50,386 nucleotides of DNA from JANMDU01 sp043755865 (GCA_043755865.1 JAYUSD010000072.1:1-50386), one strand, 5' to 3'. Positions 7,989 through 15,842 are shown, numbered from the stretch's first letter. Numbers and translations are program-made. The notes: generated by a model from the sequence alone, not told the origin.

Positions 7989-8002
7989 GTCATATGTGGC
8001 AA

Positions 8003-8263
8003 TTACTTGCGCAGGCCTAACTTCGCGATCAACGCCGTGTAACGGCTAGGATCTTTGCGCTTCAAATAGGTGAGCATGCTCTTGCGCTGGGAAACCATGC
8101 GCAGCAAGCCACGGCGACCATGATGGTCTTTTGCGTGCTCTTTGAAGTGTGGGGAAAGGTCGTTGATACGAGCTGTCAGCAGCGCGACTTGCACTTCTGG
8201 TGAGCCGGTGTCGGCTGGGCCGCGTGCATTGGCTTTGACAATGTCTGCCTTGATGATGGTCAT
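8003..8263 (-). CDS. rpsO: 30S ribosomal protein S15
   Basis: The primary 16S rRNA-binding protein of the 30S subunit platform, 86 residues. Conserved elements are NARGPADTGSPEVQVALLT, DLSPHFKEHAKDHHGRRGLL and the C-terminal RKSMLTYLKRKDPSRY. The start is the ATG at 8263 (MTIIKADIVKAN), with AAGGAA about 6 nt upstream; the longer frame is leader sequence. A perfect inverted repeat (AGGCGA/TCGCCT, 8300-8314) lies 37 nt upstream of the start and may be part of an S15 autoregulatory leader, as S15 represses its own mRNA in several bacteria. pnp follows. Confidence 0.98.
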   Translation of the reverse strand: MTIIKADIVKANARGPADTGSPEVQVALLTARINDLSPHFKEHAKDHHGRRGLLRMVSQRKSMLTYLKRKDPSRYTALIAKLGLRK

Positions 8264-8683
8264 GATGTTTCCTTGTAAGGATGATGGACTTGCGATCAAA
8301 GGCGACCATCGCCTCTGTCGTGTGATTCGCTGATCTGGCGTGAGCCATACGCAACAAAGTCCTAGATTATAAGCTTTATTTCAGATTTCGCCGCATTTGC
8401 AGTTGGCAAGCGGATCGAGCCGCAAATCAAGTGACAAACTGTTTGTGCAACAGCCTGTTCGCCCTTCCCTGTGGTGCCGTAACCTGCTCTTACCGAGCAA
8501 TCTAGTTGCTTGCAAACTGACATCGTCGTGTCATCTGCACAGCGCCAATGAGTCCTAGGATGCACTCAGTGCGCGATTGCAAGCTCTCATTGCAGCATTT
8601 GCTTCCACAGAGATTGACTGCGCGGCACCCTCTCAAATTCACTCACCTGAATTTCAATTTTTGACGCATTTCAAGGAGTTGCT
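8264..8683. other. Divergent intergenic region rpsO / DUF4397 lipoprotein
   Basis: 420 nt without a convincing gene. It holds the rpsO leader with its small perfect hairpin at 8300-8314 and presumably divergent promoters. The AAGGAG ribosome site for the downstream gene is at about 8673. Small open frames here have no coding character that I can recognise. Confidence 0.6.
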
Positions 8684-10852
8684 ATGAAAATCAAATCTCT
8701 TGCCCCCAGCTTTCGAGAACGACTCGCAAGCTGGCGAATCGCAGGCAGCCTAGCTGTTGCCACATTGTTTTTAGCCGCTTGCGGCGGCGGTGGCGGCACA
8801 GCCGATTCGCCCACAACAGGCACATCACCCGGCCCAACACCTGTCGTAGCCAGCGCACAGGTGCGCACCGTCAATGCGCTGGATGATGCTGCCGTGGCCA
8901 AACTATCTGCAGGCAGCGAGATGGCCAATTCAGCCGATGTGGACAGCCCCGTCTCAGAATTCGCAAAAGTGGCCGACAACGCTCCCATGAGCATCGCTGT
9001 TGTGGCTGAAGGCTCAAGCTCGGCTACCAGCGCGGGCGCGCAGGCGGGAAGCAGCAGCGCAGTCAGCATCCCCATGACAGCGGGCAAAGGCGACAAAGTC
9101 ACGGTGTTCGCCATGGGCGATTCCAGCGCAGTGCGCACCATGCATTTCAAACAAGGCATCACCAACGTCGCCGCCGATCAAACGGGCGTGCGCGTGTTGC
9201 ATGCTGCATCGCGCGTGCCAACAGTGGACATCTATGTCTCCGCCCCCGGCGCAGCATTGCCCGCCACGCCCACGATTGCTGCTCTAGCATTCGCCAACTT
9301 CGCCCCGCCGCCCGATAAAGATTCCCTCAAAGTACCCAAGGGCAACTACCAAATCCGCCTGACGGCTGCAGGCAGCAAAGATGTGGTGTTTGACTCAGGC
9401 AGCGTCACGTTTCCCGGCGGGCAAGAGCTCTTGATCGCCGCCCTGCCCAGCTTTGGCGCAGGCTCGGCCGTCAATCTGCTGCTGCTGCCCAGCGACAGCA
9501 AGCCCACCTTGATCCGCGAGCCACGCAGCGCCTTGCGAGCCATCCATCTCTCGCCCGATGCGCCAGCCGTGGATGTGTTCCTCGGCGATAAGCGCGTCGT
9601 GCGCAAACTCAACTTCCGCCAAGATTCAGCGTTTGTTGAAAGCCTGAGCAGCACGCGCACCATCAAAGTCACACCTGCCGACAGCACGACCACCGTCGTC
9701 GCTGCGGATGTGAATTTGCCAGCCAACAAAGCCGTGTCTGTGATCGCTTTGAACAAACTCGCCAGCATTGAAGCCGCTGTCATCGTGGATGATGGCATTG
9801 CGCCGACAATGGGCAACAGCAAGCTGCGCATTTTGCATGCCAGCGCTGGTGTGCCAGCGGTTGACGTGTACCTCACCGCGCCAACAGCCGCCTTGCCCGC
9901 CGAGCCCGCCATCAAAGGCATCACGTTTAAAAACTCCGTCCCGGCCTCCGGCTCTGCTCCGCTTTCGATCCCCGCTGGCGACTATCGTGTCCGCATTACG
10001 CTCGCTGGCAAGACCGATGTGGTGTATGACTCAGGCGCTTTCAAAATCAAAGCGCGTGAAGATTTGGTGGTAGCAGCGATTCCACCAAAAGCGGACTCTC
10101 CAGCGCAAGCTAGCCCAGTCGATTTGCTAGTCGTCCGCACACGCGGCGCAAACAGCCTGCTAGTGAGCACGACTAGCTCTGGCACGCCCACCATGCCCGG
10201 TGTAACGCCTACGATGCCTCCCGTCACCCCCTCCGTGACACTGACCAGCTCGCTACGCGCCCTCCATGCATCGCCCCAAGCGCCAGCGGTTGACGTCTTG
10301 GTAGACGGCGCAAAAGCAGTCAGCGCTTTGACCTACAGCAACTTGTCAGACCGCGCTGCCGTGCCAGAAGGCGCACGCGCCGTCAAGATCAATGTGGCTG
10401 GCACGGACACGACAGTTCTGAGCGCCACCATCACGGTAGCCAAAGACTCCGCGTACACAGCAGTGGCCTACGACACGCCCGCAAGTCTAAAAGCGCTGGT
10501 TCTAAAAGATGAAACCAAAGCCAATCCCGCAGTCGGCGCGCGCGGCTATATCCGCGTTGTCAACCTGGTCAGCGACGTTGCAGGCACTCTGACTTTTGCG
10601 GGTTCATCCACCGCAGGCAGCGTCGGCGCATTCGGCACAGCAACGCCCTACGGAGAGAACAGCATAGGCACCCAGTTCGTCACCCTGAGCTACAACGCAC
10701 CCGGCATCCAAAGCAACACAGCTGTCGGTTTCACCGTAGAGCAAGGCAACTTTTACACGGTCTATGCCATCGGCAGCGCGAGCGGCACAGGCCTCAGCGC
10801 AAACAGCAAACCGATTCGCTTGATCTTGAGCCGAGACAGCAAAGCGCCTTGA
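8684..10852 (+). CDS. Large DUF4397-repeat lipoprotein
   Basis: A 722-residue secreted lipoprotein. The N-terminus has a signal peptide with lipobox LAAC (Cys33) followed by GGGGG, so it is probably anchored in the outer membrane. The body consists of DUF4397-type modules, each opening with an (I/L/V)R-(V/I/A)-(L/I/V)-(H/N) motif: VRVLHAASRVPTVDIYV, LRAIHLSPDAPAVDVFL, LRILHASAGVPAVDVYL, LRALHASPQAPAVDVLV, and a divergent IRVVNLVSDVAG. A Thr/Pro linker (about 505-525) precedes the fourth. The ribosome site AAGGAG is well placed. DUF4397 has no known biochemical role; I assume a cell-surface structural or binding function. It is monocistronic with its own terminator. Confidence 0.85.
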   Translation: MKIKSLAPSFRERLASWRIAGSLAVATLFLAACGGGGGTADSPTTGTSPGPTPVVASAQVRTVNALDDAAVAKLSAGSEMANSADVDSPVSEFAKVADNAPMSIAVVAEGSSSATSAGAQAGSSSAVSIPMTAGKGDKVTVFAMGDSSAVRTMHFKQGITNVAADQTGVRVLHAASRVPTVDIYVSAPGAALPATPTIAALAFANFAPPPDKDSLKVPKGNYQIRLTAAGSKDVVFDSGSVTFPGGQELLIAALPSFGAGSAVNLLLLPSDSKPTLIREPRSALRAIHLSPDAPAVDVFLGDKRVVRKLNFRQDSAFVESLSSTRTIKVTPADSTTTVVAADVNLPANKAVSVIALNKLASIEAAVIVDDGIAPTMGNSKLRILHASAGVPAVDVYLTAPTAALPAEPAIKGITFKNSVPASGSAPLSIPAGDYRVRITLAGKTDVVYDSGAFKIKAREDLVVAAIPPKADSPAQASPVDLLVVRTRGANSLLVSTTSSGTPTMPGVTPTMPPVTPSVTLTSSLRALHASPQAPAVDVLVDGAKAVSALTYSNLSDRAAVPEGARAVKINVAGTDTTVLSATITVAKDSAYTAVAYDTPASLKALVLKDETKANPAVGARGYIRVVNLVSDVAGTLTFAGSSTAGSVGAFGTATPYGENSIGTQFVTLSYNAPGIQSNTAVGFTVEQGNFYTVYAIGSASGTGLSANSKPIRLILSRDSKAP

Positions 10853-10879
10853 TCTCTTCTCTTCGTTTTAAGTGACAAA

Positions 10880-10903
10880 CCCCGCAGCAATGCGGGGTTT
10901 TTT
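10880..10903 (+). terminator. Rho-independent terminator after the DUF4397 gene
   Basis: CCCCGC, a short AGCAAT loop, GCGGGG, then six T. Starts 27 nt after the stop codon. Confidence 0.95.
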
Positions 10904-10979
10904 ATTGTCGGCGAGGCTTCTCGCCTCAATTTTCAAGATCAAAAGAAAACCACGCGTTTTCCTATGCAAAGCCGTCTTA

Positions 10980-11011
10980 TTGACAGTGCACAATGGTTGA
11001 TATACATTAAC
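10980..11011 (+). promoter_or_regulatory. Promoter and candidate operator of the RHH gene pair
   Basis: A perfect -35 TTGACA (10980-10985) is followed 17 bp later by TACATT (11003-11008) within TATACATT. The -10 region is covered by an imperfect palindrome, GTTGAT (10996-11001) and ATTAAC (11006-11011), spaced for a dimeric ribbon-helix-helix protein. Autoregulation by the next gene is inferred. Confidence 0.6.
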
Positions 11012-11048
11012 CTTCATTGATTCAAATACCTTCAACTAGGAGCAAGCT

Positions 11049-11342
11049 ATGAGTTCAATGGTTTTAACCCAAGTTTATCTCGAGCCCCTGCAAAAGAAAG
11101 CGCTATCTGGCCATGCTAAAAAATGTGGCCGCTCAGTCTCAGAGATCATGCGCGACGCTGTAGATGCGGCGATTGCTGGCGTCACCACGGACGATCTCAA
11201 GACGCTCGATCAAGGCACGCAAAGAGCGCAAACCGATATCCAATTCATGCTCAGCGAGCTCAAAGCCAACAGCAGCGAGCACACCAGCTTCATGCGCGAA
11301 ATCGCCAAAATGCAAAAAGCCGCTGCTAAGGAGAATGCATGA
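11049..11342 (+). CDS. Ribbon-helix-helix (CopG/Arc-type) DNA-binding protein
   Basis: 97 residues. The N-terminal 40 read as an RHH fold: a beta strand MVLTQVYLEP, helix A QKKALSGHAKKCG, the RSVSEIMRDAVDAAIAG turn and helix B. The remaining 55 residues are polar and helical (QRAQTDIQFMLSELKANSSE), likely a coiled coil. AGGAG lies 8 nt upstream of the start. The stop overlaps the start of the next gene (ATGA), so the two are translationally coupled. The partner does not look like a known toxin, so this is not a recognisable toxin-antitoxin pair. A palindrome over its promoter suggests autoregulation. Confidence 0.75.
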   Translation: MSSMVLTQVYLEPLQKKALSGHAKKCGRSVSEIMRDAVDAAIAGVTTDDLKTLDQGTQRAQTDIQFMLSELKANSSEHTSFMREIAKMQKAAAKENA

Positions 11343-11527
11343 GCGTCCTCACCGATGTGATGGATCGCCTGACAGACATCTCATCGCTGCGCACCCAAGT
11401 CACCGAGCTAATCCAGCAGCAACGAGAAATGCGCAGCATCATGCTCACGCAGCAACGGGAATTAGCTGAGGTGCGCGGGCAGCTCAAAGCACTGATTCAG
11501 ATGCAGAGTGCAGCGGCTCGAAAGTAA
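11339..11527 (+). CDS. Small coiled-coil protein coupled to the RHH gene
   Basis: 62 residues, starting in the ATGA overlap with the RHH gene and preceded by AAGGAG. The sequence is almost entirely helical with heptad-like spacing (VTELIQQQREMRSIMLTQQ, RELAEVRGQLKALIQMQ), predicting a coiled coil. No signal peptide, membrane helix or catalytic motif is visible. It resembles the C-terminal helix of its partner in character, suggesting that the two associate (inference). Family not recognised. Confidence 0.65.
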   Translation: MSVLTDVMDRLTDISSLRTQVTELIQQQREMRSIMLTQQRELAEVRGQLKALIQMQSAAARK

Positions 11528-11584
11528 ATCGTTCCAACTCAACTCCCAATATACGAGGCGAATATGCTGCTACGCGCAGCGTTG

Positions 11585-12049
11585 TCAAACAGCTTTTGGA
11601 GGCGTAAAGATTGCGCTCGTTAAATCGGCAGCCGACTGAGTGATGCGCCCGGATTTGAATTTAGCCTTAACAGTGACGTCTGCACAATGCTGGCCTTTCA
11701 CGCTGTAGACATGAAGAAAATTTACGAATTTTGCGTCTACAGAAACGATGCTGGTGTGAACGTGTATGCGACTAAAAAGCGTGATTGGTTTCATGAATTG
11801 AACTTGCTGCTCAACATTAACCATTGCGCAGTGAACCCGTCGCATCCGCTGCAGCAAGCCGCTGCGAACACCAAAATCAAGCTGCGCGGCTTCTGCCAGT
11901 TGCAGGTATTTATCGCTCTTCAAGATACGAAGCCCCACATCGAAGGGAGTTACCCAGAAAGTGCAAAAGCAACCGTTTTGCAATGTCTCTGAATCGCGTT
12001 TTAGTAATGCAACTAGCAAAGTTAACAAACTACGCCAAAAACCGGACAT
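11585..12049 (-). CDS. Thioesterase-like (4HBT-fold) protein
   Basis: 154 residues from the ATG at 12049, which has GGGAG 8 nt upstream. A hydrophobic N-terminal helix (MSGFWRSLLTLLVALL) precedes a hotdog-type domain: CFCTFWVTPFDVGLRILKSD, where DVGLRILKSDKYL resembles the Asp-bearing D-x-x-x-H-x-N-N segment of 4-hydroxybenzoyl-CoA thioesterases, then VNVEQQVQFMKPITLFSRI and a VKAKFKSG strand. It resembles the THEM6-like or 'thioesterase family protein' group seen in Comamonadaceae; substrate unknown. Convergent with the RHH pair. Confidence 0.7.
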   Translation of the reverse strand: MSGFWRSLLTLLVALLKRDSETLQNGCFCTFWVTPFDVGLRILKSDKYLQLAEAAQLDFGVRSGLLQRMRRVHCAMVNVEQQVQFMKPITLFSRIHVHTSIVSVDAKFVNFLHVYSVKGQHCADVTVKAKFKSGRITQSAADLTSAIFTPPKAV

Positions 12050-12149
12050 CGCGCCCACTCCCAATCAACCGTCAAGCTGAACAAAAATTTAGACCTCTGA
12101 ACAACACGACTTGCTGAGTTAAGCCAGTCACACCTTCCAAGTGATCGGC

Positions 12150-13307
12150 CTATTTCGCACGCAGCCAGTCCCGCGCCACTTCGTAAACATCTGGCATCCA
12201 GTTCTCAACGTTACTGAACGTGAGAATCATACGGGCGTTGCTAGGATCAGTGCTCCAACCAATGCGTTGACCACCCCAGCCGCTGGCCCAGACGGTGTTG
12301 GGGGCTATGCTGTTATCTGTCCAAGTCAAAAATCCATAACCCGCAAACAGCTTACCAAACTTGCGATCAGCGGGGCCATTTCCGTTCTTAATCTGCGTTT
12401 TGAACGAGTCACGCACAAAGTCACCGAAGCAGCCCGCCTCAGTCGAGCTGCGTTTAACCCATAGGCCAAACCGAATCCAGTCCTCCATCCGCAAACGCAC
12501 TCCAGCTGCAGCCTCACCGTTTTGCTGGCGGTCCTGCACATACCAACCTGTCTTGGCAGTTCCCATGGGATTGAACACAGTTTGCTGCAACCACTGACTC
12601 CATGGCACCCCCGTGACTTTCGCCGTCATGATCGCAAGCACGATAGGATCTGTGCTCTTATAACTGGTCACCTCCCCGGGCTTGAAATCGGTGAACACGC
12701 CGCGTTGCGCCTTGCTCACCTTCTCATCAGTCAGCACTTCCAGCAAATTCAGAGTCCCTTGCGCCCAGGCTTTTGAATGCTCAGGTGTATAAATTGTGCT
12801 GTCCGCATTGACTTCTGCCGCACCAGACGCCATACGCAATAAATCTCGTACCGTGGCGTTGCCCAAGGCTTTGCCAACTAGTTGCTGCACAACTTCGCTA
12901 GCCTTGGTGTCGTACCTGAGCTTTCCTGCACAGATTGCTTGGCCCACGCCCATCGCTGTCACTGTTTTGCCCATAGAAAAGCCAAATATGATTGCGTCAT
13001 CATTCGCCGGCGCGTTGAATTGTTGATGCACCACCGTATTGCCATCAACCAGCGCGAAAGCGCGGGCTGGCCGGCTGTTCATCAATGACTGAACACGCTC
13101 AACTACTGGCTTTTCCGCACCGCTAGGTTCACGCTGCAGCAACTCAATTGGTGTAGGGCTTGGCGTGGTTCGATACCACCACGGTTGGCCATCGCGAACA
13201 AACAGCCACGCGTCGGGCGCTGACGCTGCGCCGCCGACAATCGGGCTTTGAGCAAAAACGCTGGTAGCCAGCCACGTGATAGCTAGAGCAATCGACAATA
13301 TCTTCAT
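12150..13307 (-). CDS. Serine hydrolase, class C beta-lactamase-like family
   Basis: 385 residues with a signal peptide (MKILSIALAITWLATSVFAQ), so exported. The nucleophile motif SxxK is SMGK (Ser111-Lys114). YKSTDP (about residues 224-229) fits the Tyr of the YxN-like motif, and a GWGGQRIGW segment near the C-terminus takes the place of the KTG motif. This pattern is usual for 6-aminohexanoate-dimer hydrolase or esterase-type members rather than for antibiotic-hydrolysing AmpC, so I do not call resistance. It starts 5 nt after guaA, with its ribosome site GGGAGT inside the guaA terminus. Confidence 0.85.
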   Translation of the reverse strand: MKILSIALAITWLATSVFAQSPIVGGAASAPDAWLFVRDGQPWWYRTTPSPTPIELLQREPSGAEKPVVERVQSLMNSRPARAFALVDGNTVVHQQFNAPANDDAIIFGFSMGKTVTAMGVGQAICAGKLRYDTKASEVVQQLVGKALGNATVRDLLRMASGAAEVNADSTIYTPEHSKAWAQGTLNLLEVLTDEKVSKAQRGVFTDFKPGEVTSYKSTDPIVLAIMTAKVTGVPWSQWLQQTVFNPMGTAKTGWYVQDRQQNGEAAAGVRLRMEDWIRFGLWVKRSSTEAGCFGDFVRDSFKTQIKNGNGPADRKFGKLFAGYGFLTWTDNSIAPNTVWASGWGGQRIGWSTDPSNARMILTFSNVENWMPDVYEVARDWLRAK

Positions 13308-13312
13308 ACTGC

Positions 13313-15028
13313 CTACTCCCACTCAATCGTCGCAGGTGGTTTGGAGCTCACGTCATAGGTGACTCGGTTGATGCCGCGCACTTCGTTGATGATTCTTCCA
13401 CTCACTTTTTTGAGCAAGGCGTAGGGCAGCTCGGCCCAGTCTGCGGTCATGAAATCGCTGGTGACAACGGCGCGCAGGGCGACGACGTAATCGTAGGTGC
13501 GGCCATCGCCCATAACGCCTACGGATTTGACGGGGAGGAAGACGGTGAAGGCTTGGCTGGTGGCGTCGTACCAAGTTTTCTGCTTGCTTTGCCCTTCGAC
13601 AAGCTCAGGGCGAACGGGGGTGGATTCATCGTGAGTGGGAACATAAGGAAAATTGCGCAGTTCTTCGATGAAGATGGCATCGGCTTTGCGCAGCAGATCG
13701 GCGTATTCTTTTTTGACTTCGCCCAAGATGCGCACACCGAGGCCGGGGCCGGGGAAGGGATGGCGGTAGACCATATCGTGGGGCAGGCCGAGGGCGACGC
13801 CTAACTCGCGGACTTCGTCTTTGAACAGGTCGCGCAGGGGCTCTAGCAACTTAAGCCCTAGCTGCGCTGGCAGGCCGCCTACGTTGTGGTGGCTTTTGAT
13901 GGTGACGGCTTTTTTAGACTTTGCGCCGCCGGATTCGATGACATCAGGGTAGATCGTGCCTTGGGCTAGGAATGTGACTCCAACAGATGTCGCTACTGAA
14001 TTAGTAGCACTCTGCGCAGTATTTACGCCGGCAAACTGCCCTTTTTGCTTCAATTTCTCTGCTTCCGCCTTAAATACATCAACAAACAAGCCGCCGATGA
14101 TTTTGCGCTTGGCTTCTGGCTCGCTCACGCCCGCTAGCTTTGATAAAAAGAGCTCAGAGGCATCCGCGCGGATCACTTTGAGGCCAAACTTGCCTTCAAA
14201 CATCGCCATCACCGCATCGCCTTCATTGAGGCGCAGCAAACCATGATCGACGAAGACGCAGGTGAGCTGAGCGCCAATCGCGCGATGAATCAGCGCAGCG
14301 GCTACGCTTGAATCGACACCGCCTGAGAGGCCGAGCAACACATGCTCATCGCCCACTTGCGCTTTGATTTTTGCCACTGCCTCGGCGATGTAATCGCCCA
14401 TGATCCAATCTTGCTTTGCGCCGCAGATTTGCAACACGAAGCGCTCCAGCATGGCTTTGCCTCGGCTCGTGTGCGTGACTTCAGGATGAAACTGCACAGC
14501 GTAAAACTTGCGCGCTTCATCCGCCATGCCCGCAATCGGACAGCTCGGCGTGCTGGCCATGAGCTTGAAGCCGGGGGGCATTTCAACGACGTTATCGCCA
14601 TGGCTCATCCACACATTGAGCATGCCATGCCCTTCAGAAGTGGTGAAGTCTGCAATGCCATCGAGCAAGCGCGTATGACCATGGGCCCTGACCTCAGCAT
14701 GACCGAATTCACGGCCATGCCCGCCTTCTACTTTGCCGCCCAAGGCATCGGCCATGGCATACATGCCAAAGCAAATGCCCAGAACAGGAATACCAAGCTC
14801 GAAAACCACCTGCGGCGCACGCAACGTGTCGTCTTCCCACAGGCTGGCATGACTTCCCGAAAGGATGATGCCTTTGAGCGAATTATTCTTCGCATACTCG
14901 CGCAGCCATTCGCTTGTCACATCGCAAGGATGCACTTCGGAAAGCACATGCGCTTCGCGCACGCGGCGGGCAATCAGTTGAGTGACTTGAGAGCCGAAAT
15001 CGAGAATGAGGATTTTGTCGTGTTGCAT
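13313..15028 (-). CDS. guaA: GMP synthase (glutamine-hydrolysing) with two repeat-derived insertions
   Basis: Amidates XMP to GMP using glutamine and ATP. N-terminal class I amidotransferase: ILDFGSQVTQLIARR, the nucleophile Cys in GICFGMYAMADALGG, and HPEVTHT. ATP pyrophosphatase: LSGGVDSSVAAALIHRAIG. The C-terminal dimerisation domain ends SSKPPATIEWE. The 571 residues exceed the usual 525-540. Residues 325-345 come from GCCGGC repeat copy 5 (AGVNTAQSATNSVATSVG) and split EAEKL from VTFLAQGTIYPDV. Residues 470-479 come from the CTTCGACAAGCTCAGGG element (VRPELVEGQ) and sit before the AFTVFLPVKSVGVMGDGR block. Catalytic motifs are intact. Confidence 0.97.
   Translation of the reverse strand: MQHDKILILDFGSQVTQLIARRVREAHVLSEVHPCDVTSEWLREYAKNNSLKGIILSGSHASLWEDDTLRAPQVVFELGIPVLGICFGMYAMADALGGKVEGGHGREFGHAEVRAHGHTRLLDGIADFTTSEGHGMLNVWMSHGDNVVEMPPGFKLMASTPSCPIAGMADEARKFYAVQFHPEVTHTSRGKAMLERFVLQICGAKQDWIMGDYIAEAVAKIKAQVGDEHVLLGLSGGVDSSVAAALIHRAIGAQLTCVFVDHGLLRLNEGDAVMAMFEGKFGLKVIRADASELFLSKLAGVSEPEAKRKIIGGLFVDVFKAEAEKLKQKGQFAGVNTAQSATNSVATSVGVTFLAQGTIYPDVIESGGAKSKKAVTIKSHHNVGGLPAQLGLKLLEPLRDLFKDEVRELGVALGLPHDMVYRHPFPGPGLGVRILGEVKKEYADLLRKADAIFIEELRNFPYVPTHDESTPVRPELVEGQSKQKTWYDATSQAFTVFLPVKSVGVMGDGRTYDYVVALRAVVTSDFMTADWAELPYALLKKVSGRIINEVRGINRVTYDVSSKPPATIEWE
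13592..13620 (-). repeat. ELVEG-type repeat (CTTCGACAAGCTCAGGG) inside guaA
   Basis: CCCTTCGACAAGCTCAGGGC is followed by GAACGGGGG. This palindromic motif is widespread between genes in many proteobacteria (recollection). Here it is translated as VRPELVEGQ. A second copy lies at 31869-31894. Confidence 0.9.
13992..14054 (-). repeat. GCCGGC repeat, copy 5 (in frame inside guaA)
   Basis: The plus strand reads GAATTAGTAGCACTCTGCGC, AGTATTTACGCCGGC and AAACTGCCC. The core is identical to the tpiA copy, with the same orientation and frame relative to the gene, giving FAGVNTAQSATNSV. Confidence 0.92.
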
Positions 15029-15040
15029 GGTGGGATGAAA

Positions 15041-15496
15041 TCAAAGATCTAAACAAGTGATGCCAAGGCCGTGTGCAGCGGTTTTCATGGCTTGGTCAAA
15101 AGTAGCAAGCTCAGCATTTTTGCGCTGGGCCAGCTCAATATACGAAGCGTCGTAATAACTCAAACCTGCTGTATGAGCGATTTGAATCGTTTGCGCTTGG
15201 ATGCTCACGTCTGGCGTAGCATCAAACTGGATTTCGGGATAACGAAACATGCGTAGCAGCTCTGGCACATCGTTTTGCGCAATGTGCTTTTGCTTTCTGT
15301 AAGTGAGCATCACATTGCCGCATTCCCAAAGCCAAAAGCACGGCACCCAAAGCTCTCGCTCACCGCGATGGCCTTGCAAAAAAAGACTTTCTGCCAAGCC
15401 GCTGCCCTCCTGCTCCTTCAGAACCCAAGAGACGCTGACTGATGCATCCACCACCGCAGGCGCTAATTGCGCACTCTTTGCCGCAACGATGCTCAA
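15041..15496 (-). CDS. PIN-domain ribonuclease toxin (VapC family)
   Basis: 151 residues with the PIN-domain acidic pattern: Asp in VVDASVSVSWVLKEQE, Glu in WLWECGNVML, and Asp residues in LSYYDASYIELAQ and ELATFDQAM. PIN toxins are Mg-dependent endoribonucleases, usually cutting tRNA or rRNA. The gene overlaps the upstream antitoxin by 4 nt (ATGA), a classic toxin-antitoxin arrangement. It ends 12 nt before the guaA start, so readthrough into guaA is likely. Confidence 0.88.
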   Translation of the reverse strand: MSIVAAKSAQLAPAVVDASVSVSWVLKEQEGSGLAESLFLQGHRGERELWVPCFWLWECGNVMLTYRKQKHIAQNDVPELLRMFRYPEIQFDATPDVSIQAQTIQIAHTAGLSYYDASYIELAQRKNAELATFDQAMKTAAHGLGITCLDL

Positions 15497-15756
15497 AATC
15501 TGCGCCCCGACTCCACATGGATCTTCCAGTCTTCAAAACGAGGCTGGCCTTTCACTTTAGAGCGCGCCGCTGCAAGAATTGCACGCGCCTGTGCATCGAG
15601 TTCGGCAGGGGTTTTAGCAGCGGGTAAGGCGCGCTCAGCCACCATGCGCACCACAGGTTTACCATGCCGCGTGAGCACCACATCCTCACCCTGCTCGACA
15701 ACATGAATCAAGCTGGAAAGCTGATTTTTCGCTTGCGCGACAGTCATGGTTTGCAT
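15493..15756 (-). CDS. Antitoxin of the Phd/YefM family
   Basis: 87 residues from the ATG at 15756 (GAGAG is 5 nt upstream). The N-terminal Phd/YefM domain is clear: MTVAQAKNQLSSLIHVVEQG, then DVVLTRHGKPVVRMV. The C-terminal part (ARAILAAARSKVKGQPRFED) is the toxin-neutralising segment. Phd-type antitoxins bind their own promoter; a perfect 8-bp inverted repeat (15794-15811) lies 38 nt upstream. Pairing of a Phd-type antitoxin with a PIN toxin is common. Confidence 0.9.
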   Translation of the reverse strand: MQTMTVAQAKNQLSSLIHVVEQGEDVVLTRHGKPVVRMVAERALPAAKTPAELDAQARAILAAARSKVKGQPRFEDWKIHVESGRRF

Positions 15757-15793
15757 GAAAACTCTCGATTCTGGCCAAAATTTATATTTTATA

Positions 15794-15811
15794 GCCAAAT
15801 TTGAATTTGGC
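15794..15811 (-). promoter_or_regulatory. Candidate operator of the toxin-antitoxin pair
   Basis: GCCAAATT-TG-AATTTGGC is a perfect inverted repeat with a 2-nt centre. It is followed on the minus strand by TATAAAATATAAAT, a -10-like AT-rich stretch, and then by the antitoxin start. Position and symmetry fit autoregulation by the antitoxin dimer. Confidence 0.6.
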
Positions 15812-15813
15812 AA

Positions 15814-15842
15814 TTAAAAAGCGACCCGAAGATCGCTTTTTG
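15814..15842 (-). terminator. Terminator after the LysM/BON gene
   Basis: The minus strand reads AAAAAGCGA, an 8-nt loop, then TCGCTTTTT. The stem-loop starts 19 nt past the stop; its GC part is only 4 bp. It separates the LysM gene from the toxin-antitoxin promoter. Confidence 0.65.

Larger units (their letters stand above)
7682..8002. other. rpsO-pnp intergenic region
   Basis: This 321-nt gap has no gene. From the rpsO side it holds a terminator hairpin (7946-7988), a second hairpin (7821-7860) and GCCGGC repeat copy 4 (7705-7767) immediately before the pnp ribosome site. In enterobacteria this region holds the RNase III/PNPase autoregulatory hairpin; whether the hairpin here plays that role is inference. 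Confidence 0.7.

Noticed and set aside
8362..8565. Minus-strand open frame in the rpsO/DUF4397 gap
   Set aside because: No ribosome site and no recognisable protein character; it lies in the presumed promoter region.
12150..13307. Antibiotic-resistance beta-lactamase
   Set aside because: SxxK is present but the other active-site motifs fit esterase or amide-hydrolase relatives better, so resistance is not supported.
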